The notes under the pieces were generated by a model, which searched no databases, was not told the DNA's origin, and saw nothing but the letters and a program-made list of their open reading frames with translations. The translations under genes and the position numbers were made by a program. Of a DNA stretch of 13,276 bases, positions 6,610 through 12,570 are shown in pieces (position 1 is the stretch's first letter; each line of letters begins with the position of its first letter). Origin of the DNA: Pseudonocardiales bacterium (lineage in GTDB: Bacteria; Actinomycetota; Actinomycetes; Mycobacteriales; Pseudonocardiaceae); NCBI GenBank assembly GCA_025465385.1, contig JAODNG010000413.1, positions 1 through 13,276 on the forward strand. The letters are read 5' to 3'.

Positions 6610-6925
6610 GGCCGACCAGATCCAGACTCGGCTGATCGGGTACCGGATCGCTGCCTATGCCACCGGTGTGATGCTCCTCGTGCTGACGACGTCGGTCGTG
6701 CTGCATTACGGCTTCGGCGACCAGCGGCTGGCCTGGAGCGGGCCAGTGCACGGATTTCTCTACATGGGCTATCTCGTCACCACAGTGTTGTTGGGTACCT
6801 CAGTGCGCTGGCGGCCTGGCCGGATGGTGCTGGTGGCGCTGGCCGGCACGATCCCGTTGATGTCATTCGTGGCCGAGCGCAGCGTCACCCGGGAGGTGCG
6901 CGGTCGCAAATCGGGTGAGCGCTGA
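6551..6925 (+). CDS. DUF3817 family membrane protein
   Basis: This 124-residue integral membrane protein carries the DUF3817 pattern: RIAAYATGVMLLVLT at the first helix, the conserved HGFLYMGYL segment in the middle, and AGTIPLMSFVAER near the C-terminus, with three hydrophobic helices. The function of the family is unknown to me. The ATG start lies inside the preceding gene (59-nt overlap). It is supported by GGGAGGA at 6533-6539, 11 nt upstream, and by the absence of another in-frame start before the first helix. The 33-residue N-terminal extension rich in Ser, Thr and Pro is longer than I expect for the family, so later initiation at a rarer codon is possible. It is probably co-transcribed with the gene at 6235. 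Confidence 0.82.
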   Translation: MSSPRTTPTSPGSPSRTDAKADQIQTRLIGYRIAAYATGVMLLVLTTSVVLHYGFGDQRLAWSGPVHGFLYMGYLVTTVLLGTSVRWRPGRMVLVALAGTIPLMSFVAERSVTREVRGRKSGER

Positions 6926-6947
6926 CGGGCGCCGGTCGGACCCCGAC

Positions 6948-6953
6948 TAAGGT
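6948..6953 (+). promoter_or_regulatory. -10 box TAAGGT for leaderless gene at 6961
   Basis: TAAGGT fits TANNNT and stands 7 nt before GTG 6961. It overlaps the alternative upstream GTG at 6952, which argues that 6961 is the real start. The box would drive the 6961-9369 run, including pheA. Confidence 0.5.
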
Positions 6954-6960
6954 GCCTCGG

Positions 6961-7857
6961 GTGTCGACCGTGCTGAATCTGCATCCTCCCGGTCCGTCCT
7001 CCGTCCCACCGCTGCTGGCCCGGCTGGTCGATGACGCGGCGCTGTTCGCCCCGTCCAGGGTCAGCGTGGTTGACGCCGTCAAGGCGCACCTGGATGCCTG
7101 CCGCGCGCCCTACGGCGGCGTGATCGGTTTCCTGCTGTGTCCGATCTCCCGATTCGGTGCGCTGGTCGGCGCGCTGCGCAAGGTTCGCCTCACCAGGCCG
7201 GTGTCATTGTCACTGGTTGCCGACACCGGTCTTGGCGGGCTGCCCAAGGCGATCTCCACTGCGCTGGACAACACCAAGCTGGTCGATCTGCGGATGATCG
7301 AGGTGCCGGCACCATCGGACGTGGACTCCAATTGGCTGGTGCAGCTCACCGAGTTCGTGCCGGACGACGTGGTGCGGGTCGTCGAGCCGCGTCGTGGCCG
7401 GCCCGATTGGTTGGCGGGCGTGCGCCGGGTCGCCGAGGCTGGCTGCTGGCCCAAGCTGCGATGCGGTGGTAGGTCCGTGGAGTCGTTCCCCAGCGTCGAG
7501 GAGGTGGCCGATTTCCTGGCCATCGCGACCAGCACCGGCCAGCCATTCAAGGCGACCGCGGGGCTGCACTATGCGGTCCGCCATCACGACGAGAGTAGCG
7601 GGCTGACCCACCATGGGCTGCTCAACATGCTGGTGGCAACTGCCCGCGCGGTATCCGGTGCCGGTACGCAGGAGGCGTTGCGGTGCACCGACGCAGCAGC
7701 GTTGGCTGCCGAGGCCGGTGCCCTGTCCGCCGGCAGCTCCCGCTTCGTTCGCGAGGTGTTCGCCTGCTACGGGTCGATGTCACTCACCGAACCGGTTGCT
7801 GACCTGATCCGGCTGGGGCTGCTGCCCAACCCCGAGCCATTGCGGGCCGCGCCATGA
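6961..7857 (+). CDS. Conserved protein of unknown function, coupled to pheA
   Basis: This is a 298-residue soluble protein with no signal peptide or membrane helix. I do not know its function. It has clear family-like blocks: DDAALFAP (24-31), PKLRCGG (164-170), PFKATAGLHYAVRHH (195-209), HHGLLNML (217-224) and YGSMSLTEPVADLIRLGLLP (270-289). Conserved Lys, Arg, His and Gly clusters at intervals through an alternating alpha/beta pattern would suit an enzyme with a barrel-like fold, but that is inference. GTG 6961 is preferred to GTG 6952 because of the TANNNT box. Its TGA overlaps the pheA ATG as ATGA (7854-7857), so translation is coupled with prephenate dehydratase. This context may hint at a metabolic role but does not define one. 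Confidence 0.8.
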   Translation: MSTVLNLHPPGPSSVPPLLARLVDDAALFAPSRVSVVDAVKAHLDACRAPYGGVIGFLLCPISRFGALVGALRKVRLTRPVSLSLVADTGLGGLPKAISTALDNTKLVDLRMIEVPAPSDVDSNWLVQLTEFVPDDVVRVVEPRRGRPDWLAGVRRVAEAGCWPKLRCGGRSVESFPSVEEVADFLAIATSTGQPFKATAGLHYAVRHHDESSGLTHHGLLNMLVATARAVSGAGTQEALRCTDAAALAAEAGALSAGSSRFVREVFACYGSMSLTEPVADLIRLGLLPNPEPLRAAP

Positions 7858-8756
7858 CCGTCACCGCTTACCTTGGACCGCAGGGAACCTTCGCCGAGCA
7901 GGCCGCTCGCGTGCTGGTCCCCGGCGACGAGCTACATCCGACGGCGTCGGTTCACGCGGCGATCGCCGCGCTGCGGGCGCGTCAGGTCGACGCGGCGTGC
8001 GTACCGGTGGAGAACTCGGTGGAGGGGTCGGTACCGGCCACCCTCGATGCGATGGTCGAGGGCGAGCCGGTGCTGGCGGTCGCCGAGGCCGTGTTACCGA
8101 TCCGGTTCAGCGTGTTGGTCCGTCCGGGGACCAGTGCAGCTGACGTCCGCACTGTGGTCACCCATCCGCACGCCGCGGCTCAGGTCCGGGGTTGGCTTTC
8201 CACGCACCTGCCCGAAGCGACGACGTTGCTCGCCGATTCGACGTCGGCAGGTGCGGTCGCGGTACTCGACGGCGACGCCGATGCCGCCGTGTGTGCTCCG
8301 GTCGCACTGCAGCACTACCCGCTGGCCGAGCTGGCCGGTGGGGTGCACGATAAGGATGATGCCAAGACCCGCTTCCTGCTGTTGCGTCGTCCCGGTGTGT
8401 TGCCGCCGCCCACCGGCACCGACCGCACCTCCCTGGTGGCGGTGGCCGTCGATCGGCCTGGGGCACTGCTGGAGGTGCTCGCAGAGTTCGCCCTGCGCGG
8501 GATCAACCTCACCCGGATCGAGTCCCGGCCGATGAAGGCCCGGTTGGGTGAGTACCAGTTCTTCCTGGACTGTGAGGGCCATGTGAACTCCGACGCGGTC
8601 GGTGACGCACTCGCCGAACTGCACCGCCGGTGTACCTGGGTGCGCTTCCTGGGCTCCTACCCCCGGACTGGGGTGCCCCGTCCCGGCCCGGACCCGACGG
8701 GGTTCACCGGCGCTCGAGAGTGGCTCAGCGCGGTGCGCGCCGGGCGAAGTGCGTGA
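7854..8756 (+). CDS. pheA: Prephenate dehydratase with ACT regulatory domain
   Basis: This 300-residue cytoplasmic enzyme converts prephenate to phenylpyruvate, the penultimate step of phenylalanine synthesis. The catalytic domain (about 3-180) shows YLGPQGTF near the N-terminus, PVENSVEGSVPATLD (51-65) and the catalytic TRF triad at 172-174 within DDAKTRFLLL. The ACT domain (about 192-272) carries GALLEVLAEF (203-212) and IESRP (222-226), the GALL and ESRP motifs that bind phenylalanine for feedback inhibition. There is no chorismate mutase domain, so it is the monofunctional type usual in actinobacteria. The ATG start overlaps the upstream gene by 4 nt. The phosphatase gene that follows overlaps its end by 8 nt. 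The length agrees with the family. Confidence 0.97.
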   Translation: MTVTAYLGPQGTFAEQAARVLVPGDELHPTASVHAAIAALRARQVDAACVPVENSVEGSVPATLDAMVEGEPVLAVAEAVLPIRFSVLVRPGTSAADVRTVVTHPHAAAQVRGWLSTHLPEATTLLADSTSAGAVAVLDGDADAAVCAPVALQHYPLAELAGGVHDKDDAKTRFLLLRRPGVLPPPTGTDRTSLVAVAVDRPGALLEVLAEFALRGINLTRIESRPMKARLGEYQFFLDCEGHVNSDAVGDALAELHRRCTWVRFLGSYPRTGVPRPGPDPTGFTGAREWLSAVRAGRSA

Positions 8757-9369
8757 CCCACTGCGACTTGTGCTGGTCCGGCACGGGCAGACCACCGCCA
8801 ATTCCCAGCGCATTCTGGACACTCGCTTGCCAGGGCACCCGCTGACCGATATGGGTCACCAGCAAGCCGCCGACCTGGCGCAGCGACTGGCCGATGAACC
8901 CGTGGTCGCGGTCTACGCCAGCCGGGCGTTGCGCGCCCAGCAGACTGCCCAGCCCATCGCGGCCAGGCACCTGCTGACCGTGCAGACCCTCGACGGGGTG
9001 CACGAGGTGTTCATCGGTGATCTGGAGGGATGCCAGACCCCGGAGGACCACCGGACCCTGCACGAGCTGTACCGCACCTGGCATTACGGTGACCTTGAGG
9101 CTTCCCGACCGGGTGGCGAGTCGGGAAAGCAGGTGCTCGACCGCTACCTCGCCGACGTCGCGGCGATCCGTCGCGCGCACCGGGGCGGCGGTACTGCCGT
9201 GCTGGTCAGCCACGGCGCCGCAACCCGGTTGGCCGTCGTCGCGCTAGCAGCCAACGTCGAGGGATCATTCGCCGCGCCGCGGCTGCTGCCCAACGCCGCC
9301 ACCGTGCTGCTCGAAGCCGATGGGACCGGCTGGCGCTGCCTGCGCTGGGACGACATCGAGCTGGGTTGA
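8749..9369 (+). CDS. Histidine phosphatase (phosphoglycerate mutase-like) family protein
   Basis: This 206-residue cytoplasmic protein has the RHG signature (Arg11, His12, Gly13, with His12 as phospho-acceptor), an arginine-bearing SRALRAQQTA block (58-67), an acidic residue in VHEVFIGDLEG (Glu86), and the second catalytic histidine in VLVSHGAATR (His155). It belongs to histidine phosphatase branch 1; a broad or small-molecule phosphatase role is more likely than glycolytic mutase activity, but the substrate cannot be read from sequence. The start is set at GTG 8749, giving a short N-terminus before RHG and an 8-nt overlap with pheA; the open frame reaches further back inside pheA. The pheA-phosphatase pair followed by an opposing metallopeptidase matches the M. 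tuberculosis order as I recall it. Confidence 0.88.
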   Translation: MRDPLRLVLVRHGQTTANSQRILDTRLPGHPLTDMGHQQAADLAQRLADEPVVAVYASRALRAQQTAQPIAARHLLTVQTLDGVHEVFIGDLEGCQTPEDHRTLHELYRTWHYGDLEASRPGGESGKQVLDRYLADVAAIRRAHRGGGTAVLVSHGAATRLAVVALAANVEGSFAAPRLLPNAATVLLEADGTGWRCLRWDDIELG

Positions 9370-9416
9370 GCCGCACCATCAGGACATCGGCGCCAGTGAT
9401 CACCGGTTGATGCGCG

Positions 9417-9767
9417 TTAACCCCAGCCAAGTTCGTGGAGCCGGTGTTCGGGAATGCCGAAGTGATGGGCCACCTCGTGCACTACCGTCACCGCGACCTC
9501 CTCGACGACGCCCTGCTCGTCGCTGCAGATGTCGAGCAGGGCGTCGCGGTAGATGGTGATCCGGTCGGGGAGCATCCCGCTGTAGTGCGAGTCCCGCATG
9601 GTCAGCGCGACCCCCTCATAGAGGCCCAACAACTCGGGATTCTCGGGATTGCGCGGCTCCACCAGCACCACCACGTTGTCCATCGCCTCAGCGAGCTTGC
9701 CCGGGATGAGATCCAACGCGTCGGCCACCAGTTCGTCGAACCGGTCCGCGGGCAGCCAGGTGGCCAT
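9417..9767 (-). CDS. Minimal zincin-type metallopeptidase
   Basis: This 116-residue protein is of the small metallopeptidase (DUF1025-like) family. It has the zinc motif HEVAH (His97, Glu98, His101) within VAVTVVHEVAHHFGI, then HELGW at the C-terminus (His111), plus NPELLGLYEGVALTMRDS (43-60) and LPDRITIYRDALL (66-78). There is no signal peptide or membrane helix, so it should be cytoplasmic or exported by another route. The substrate is unknown; the family corresponds to M. tuberculosis Rv3836. The ATG at 9767 is chosen because it forms a TGATG junction with the upstream septum-formation stop; GTG at 9770 would give one residue more. An upstream extension of the open frame is antisense-like and rejected. 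It is convergent with the phosphatase gene, 47 nt away, with no strong terminator between; the only dyad is imperfect, at 9393-9406. Confidence 0.9.
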   Translation of the reverse strand: MATWLPADRFDELVADALDLIPGKLAEAMDNVVVLVEPRNPENPELLGLYEGVALTMRDSHYSGMLPDRITIYRDALLDICSDEQGVVEEVAVTVVHEVAHHFGIPEHRLHELGWG

Positions 9768-10801
9768 CACGGCGGTGGGGTGGCTGGAGTGTCGACCGGC
9801 GTCACCGGAGGCGCCGCGACGGGCGCTGGTCCAGGGTTGCGTGGGGCAGCCGGAGCAGGCTGTTTGCTCACCTGAACCGGCCCCTTCACGCTGCCGGTCA
9901 CCGGGGCGAACCCGGAGCGGTCGGGCAGGAAGGCGCCGAGCCGGCAGTCCACCCTGGTGCTCCCGGCCTTCCAGCTCTGCATCCGCAGGGTTTCCCAGAA
10001 CAGCGTGAGTCCTTTGTTCCCGACCACTGCGGGGCCTCCCGCAAAATTTTTCGCCAGCCCCGTGCATTCCGTGCTCAGCACCCGATCCTGCGCGGCTTCG
10101 TCGGGGTAGCCCTTGGTAAAGGCGCCCTTGAGGTCGACGACCCCGACGATCTCGATGGCATGGGGCAGCGCGCAATCGACCGGGTCACCCACCGCTTTGC
10201 CGTCGTTGCCGAGACAGGTGCCGGGTGGATGCACATCGGACTGGTCCTGCGTTTGCGCGTTGCCGGTGGTGGCGAACAGCGTTCCGGTGCGGCCGGCGGA
10301 CTGGACCCCGCAGCGCAGTGTGCGGTCTCCGCGTAGCCAGCCGGCCTCGCTCGGTTTGATCGCTCCCACGGTGAACCGCCCGAACGGGTCGAAGTGATCG
10401 GCCAGCGCCTGGGCGGTGAGCTCGGTGCAGCGCTGCGCCACCAGCTGCTGCCAGCGTGCCGGGTCGGGGAAAGCGGCTCCGGCGTCAAAGTCCTGGAGGT
10501 CCAGCGTCCCGGTGACCTCGAACAGGTGCGGGGCAGAGCAGTTCACCGCGGCGGCATCGGCGGCGTCTGGCATTTGCCAGGTCAGGCAGGTGTGTGCGGG
10601 CGCCCGGAGGGACTGCGCACTCGGTGTGGGGGACAGGCTGGGTCCGACGGAGAGCAGCGCCGCCTTGCCCGTCGGCACACCGACCGCGACCAGCGCTACC
10701 AGCGCGCCCAGCACGGCCCCAGCGGCGATTCGCCGGACACGGCGACTGGCGCGGTGTCCGCCAGGAGTCACCGGCGCGTCGTGAGGTCGCATCGACGCCA
10801 T
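9767..10801 (-). CDS. Septum formation family protein, duplicated four-cysteine domain
   Basis: This 344-residue membrane-anchored protein has a basic cytoplasmic N-terminus (RASRRVRR), one membrane helix (about 25-45), and an extracytoplasmic part made of two similar halves. Each half has four cysteines with near-equal spacing: Cys72, 88, 125, 164 and Cys196, 210, 246, 286. Each also carries a CxxPHxxEvxGxxDL block. This matches the actinobacterial septum-formation domain (Rv3835-like); direct evidence for a septation role is thin. A Pro/Ala-rich tail (about 315-344) could reach into the wall. The cysteines probably form disulfides outside the cell. ATG 10801 is used; Met4 is an alternative. 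It follows the DedA gene by 4 nt and its stop overlaps the metallopeptidase start, so the three form one operon. Confidence 0.87.
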   Translation of the reverse strand: MASMRPHDAPVTPGGHRASRRVRRIAAGAVLGALVALVAVGVPTGKAALLSVGPSLSPTPSAQSLRAPAHTCLTWQMPDAADAAAVNCSAPHLFEVTGTLDLQDFDAGAAFPDPARWQQLVAQRCTELTAQALADHFDPFGRFTVGAIKPSEAGWLRGDRTLRCGVQSAGRTGTLFATTGNAQTQDQSDVHPPGTCLGNDGKAVGDPVDCALPHAIEIVGVVDLKGAFTKGYPDEAAQDRVLSTECTGLAKNFAGGPAVVGNKGLTLFWETLRMQSWKAGSTRVDCRLGAFLPDRSGFAPVTGSVKGPVQVSKQPAPAAPRNPGPAPVAAPPVTPVDTPATPPP

Positions 10802-10805
10802 CTTG

Positions 10806-11477
10806 CTACCTTGAGGAGCGCGCTGTCCGCTGGCTCTGTGCGCGGGCCCTGATCCCCTCGATGACGATCGGAATGATCGACATCGCGACGATGCCGATCA
10901 GTATCAGCTCCACGTGATCCCGGACGAATGTGATCCTGCCCAGCCAGAAGCCAAGCAATGTCACTCCAGTGGCCCAGCCGACGCCACCGAGGATCGAGTA
11001 GGTGAAGTACGCGCGGCGGTCCATCCGGCCGACTCCCGCAACCGCCGTGATGAAAGTCCGCACGATCGGGACGAACCGGCCCAGCACGATCGCCTGTGCC
11101 CCGTACCTGTCGAAAAAGGCGTGCGTCTTGTCCACGTACTCCCGTTTGAACAGCCGGGAATCCGGCCGGTTGAATAGTGCTGGCCCCGCTCGGTAGCCGA
11201 GGTAGTAGCCAACCACGTTGCCCAGCACCGCACACGCCGTGAGCAGCAGGCACACCAGCCAGATCGGCGTGCCGATGAGGCCGTTCGCGACGAACAGCCC
11301 GGCGGTGAACAGCAGGGAGTCGCCGGGCATGAAGAACCCGATGAGCAGTCCGCATTCGGCAAAGATGATCAAACACAGGCCCACTAGCACGTACGGGCCC
11401 AATATCCGCAGCAGCTGCGCGGGATCGAGCCAGGACGGGCCGAGTGCCAGGGCCATGCCAGCGTAAGAAGGCGTCAC
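10806..11477 (-). CDS. DedA family membrane protein
   Basis: This 223-residue multi-span protein of the DedA (SNARE-associated, VTT) family has the hallmark FAECGLLIGFFMPGDSLLF (39-57) with Glu41 and the PGD motif, GYYLGYRAG (90-98), and FVPIVRTFITAVAGVGRM (135-152) with Arg134 and Arg140. DedA proteins act in the cytoplasmic membrane; some members transport undecaprenyl phosphate or phosphatidylethanolamine or support membrane homeostasis, but the lipid handled here is not known. The start is GTG 11477, which lies 6 nt after TACCGT and so is probably leaderless; ATG at residue 8 is an alternative. It leads the DedA, septum-formation and metallopeptidase operon, and may also be reached from the 78-aa gene 47 nt upstream. 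Confidence 0.92.
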   Translation of the reverse strand: MTPSYAGMALALGPSWLDPAQLLRILGPYVLVGLCLIIFAECGLLIGFFMPGDSLLFTAGLFVANGLIGTPIWLVCLLLTACAVLGNVVGYYLGYRAGPALFNRPDSRLFKREYVDKTHAFFDRYGAQAIVLGRFVPIVRTFITAVAGVGRMDRRAYFTYSILGGVGWATGVTLLGFWLGRITFVRDHVELILIGIVAMSIIPIVIEGIRARAQSQRTARSSR

Positions 11478-11483
11478 GGTGTC

Positions 11484-11489
11484 ACGGTA
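11484..11489 (-). promoter_or_regulatory. -10 box TACCGT for leaderless DedA gene
   Basis: Read on the minus strand, TACCGT fits TANNNT and is 6 nt before GTG 11477. It suggests the DedA operon has its own promoter independent of the sigma factor gene upstream. Confidence 0.58.
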
Positions 11490-11524
11490 TCGGGCGCGCC
11501 CGTATGCCCCTGCTGCACCCGCCG

Positions 11525-11761
11525 CTACCAGGCGCTGATCAGGCCGGCCAGGCCGCCGGCCAGCAGTCCGAGTAGCACCGCCAAAGCGAGGACGGTCGAA
11601 GCTGACAGTCTGGGCTTGGCGTGCGCGGGTTTACGGCCGGATGATCCTGCCGCCGGCGCAGGTGCGGGAGGCGGCGCGGGGCCGCTCGGTGACCCGGTAC
11701 TCAGCCCCGATGCCTGGGCGCGCAACGCGGCCGACAGCCGCCGGTGCACCTCGTCAGTCAC
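11525..11761 (-). CDS. Small C-terminally membrane-anchored protein
   Basis: This 78-residue protein has a hydrophilic N-terminal segment (MTDEVHRRLSAALRAQASG), a Pro/Ala/Gly-rich middle (about 24-42), basic residues (RKPAHAKPR), and one C-terminal hydrophobic helix (about 54-76). The topology would leave the N-terminus in the cytoplasm. It lies between the sigma factor gene and the DedA gene, on the same strand. An anti-sigma role is tempting from position, but there is no zinc anti-sigma HxxxCxxC motif, so this is only a guess. The GTG start follows a perfect short hairpin (11768-11784) and has neither a clear Shine-Dalgarno nor a TANNNT box. Coding character is supported by the orderly hydrophobicity pattern and same-strand context. 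Confidence 0.68.
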   Translation of the reverse strand: MTDEVHRRLSAALRAQASGLSTGSPSGPAPPPAPAPAAGSSGRKPAHAKPRLSASTVLALAVLLGLLAGGLAGLISAW

Positions 11762-11767
11762 TGGGAT

Positions 11768-11784
11768 GCACCGCTTCGCGGTGC
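11768..11784. repeat. Perfect 7-bp hairpin next to the second palindrome
   Basis: GCACCGC (11768-11774) pairs exactly with GCGGTGC (11778-11784) around TTC. It touches the palindrome beginning at 11783, so the sigma-factor stop is followed by two hairpins in tandem before the 78-aa gene starts at 11761. It could be part of a terminator or a translation control element. Confidence 0.6.
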
Positions 11785-11830
11785 TCGTGAGTGCGAAACA
11801 GTGTTATAACACTGTTTCGCACTCACGAGC
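11783..11830. terminator. Perfect palindrome carrying the sigma-factor stop codon
   Basis: The 48 bases are perfectly self-complementary with no spacer; the 46-bp core 11784-11829 has the same ends, CTCGTGAGTG and CACTCACGAG, as the element at 4178-4223. The minus-strand TGA of the sigma factor gene (11825-11823) lies in the outer arm. A terminator or mRNA 3'-end element is the simplest role, and it would also work for transcripts from the other strand. Confidence 0.75.
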
Positions 11831-12422
11831 TCTCCAGCATTCGCTGGAGAGCGTCCAACGCGCGGCTAGCGCTGGACTTTACGGTGCCCCGGCTGACTCC
11901 GGTGGCGGCGGCGATCTCCGCCTCGCTCATCCCCCCGTAGTAGCGCAGCACCAGCACCTCGCGTTGCCGTGGCGGCAACTGGCCCAGCGCGATGACCACC
12001 GCCTGATGCTCGGTGGTGAGCATCGCCAGCGACTCCGCGGAGCGTGCGTTGGCCTGGTGCGGAGGGACGTAGCCGCGAGCGGTTTTACGGCGGCGCAGCA
12101 CCGAACGGGAGCCGTTGACCACCGCGGTGCGCAGGTAGCCCAGTGCGGCCGCTTCGTCGCGCAGTCCGGACCAGTGCCGGTGCAGCCCGGTGAACGCTTC
12201 CTGTACGACGTCTTCGGCGGTGGGCGCCTCATCGACCAGCAGGATCGCTAGTCGCACCAGCCGCATCCGGTGTTGGCGGTACAGGTCCTCCAGGGTCAGC
12301 GGCGCATCAACAGGGTCGCCGGTTGGAGGTTCCAATGGGGCGTCGAGCACCCGCAGATGGCCGAGGGTCATCTCGACCGACTGCTGCACGGCCACGCGGT
12401 CCATCGGTTCGTCGGGGGCCAC
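11823..12422 (-). CDS. SigE-type ECF RNA polymerase sigma factor
   Basis: This 199-residue sigma-70 family protein has only regions 2 and 4. Region 2 spans about 44-112 and includes LYRQHRMRLVRLAILLV and the core-binding AEDVVQEAF (69-77). The segment LGYLRTAVVNGSRSVLRRR (94-112) is typical of the actinobacterial SigE-like subgroup. Region 4 (about 143-195) has LPPRQREVLVLRYYGGMSEAEIAAATGVSRGTVKSSASRAL with its helix-turn-helix (about 166-187). A roughly 40-residue N-terminal extension precedes region 2. The start is GTG 12422, 6 nt after TACGTT, so the transcript is probably leaderless; ATG at residue 7 is an alternative. No classical anti-sigma gene adjoins it. The gene ends TCG-TGA inside a palindrome. 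The regulon is unknown. It is divergent from fba. Confidence 0.92.
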   Translation of the reverse strand: MAPDEPMDRVAVQQSVEMTLGHLRVLDAPLEPPTGDPVDAPLTLEDLYRQHRMRLVRLAILLVDEAPTAEDVVQEAFTGLHRHWSGLRDEAAALGYLRTAVVNGSRSVLRRRKTARGYVPPHQANARSAESLAMLTTEHQAVVIALGQLPPRQREVLVLRYYGGMSEAEIAAATGVSRGTVKSSASRALDALQRMLESS

Positions 12423-12428
12423 GGCGGA

Positions 12429-12434
12429 AACGTA
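12429..12434 (-). promoter_or_regulatory. -10 box TACGTT for leaderless sigma-factor gene
   Basis: On the minus strand TACGTT fits TANNNT and precedes GTG 12422 by 6 nt. The inverted repeat at 12451-12478 sits just upstream, over the region where a -35 contact would be. Confidence 0.55.
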
Positions 12435-12450
12435 CTGCGGCCGCGTTGCG

Positions 12451-12478
12451 CCCGTCCGATCGCGTCTCGTCGGACGGG
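12451..12478. promoter_or_regulatory. 9-bp inverted repeat in the sigma-factor/fba divergent region
   Basis: CCCGTCCGA (12451-12459) and its exact complement (12470-12478) flank a 10-nt spacer. The dyad lies between the divergent sigma and aldolase genes, at about -29 to -56 from the predicted sigma transcript start, so an operator is plausible. The rest of the 12423-12570 gap shows no gene; CATACT at 12484-12489 is a possible but weak -10 for fba. Confidence 0.45.
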
Positions 12479-12570
12479 TGGGCCATACTGCGGTCTGACC
12501 GTCGGCTGTGCCGGCAGCGGATCAGGTGTGCAACGCGAAAGCCAGCACCGAATACTCGGAGGTCACCACA

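Noticed and set aside
8749..9369. Glycolytic phosphoglycerate mutase (gpmA)
   Set aside because: The RHG fold is shared by many phosphatases; at 206 residues, and beside pheA, it fits the broad-specificity phosphatase group better than a gpmA-type mutase.
10028..10055. A/T-rich patch inside the septum-formation gene
   Set aside because: It simply encodes Lys-Asn-Phe within the protein and shows no promoter-like arrangement.
9768..10175. N-terminal extension of the metallopeptidase frame
   Set aside because: It lies entirely within the septum-formation gene in another frame; the family N-terminus begins near MATWLPADRFDELV and the TGATG junction supports the short form.
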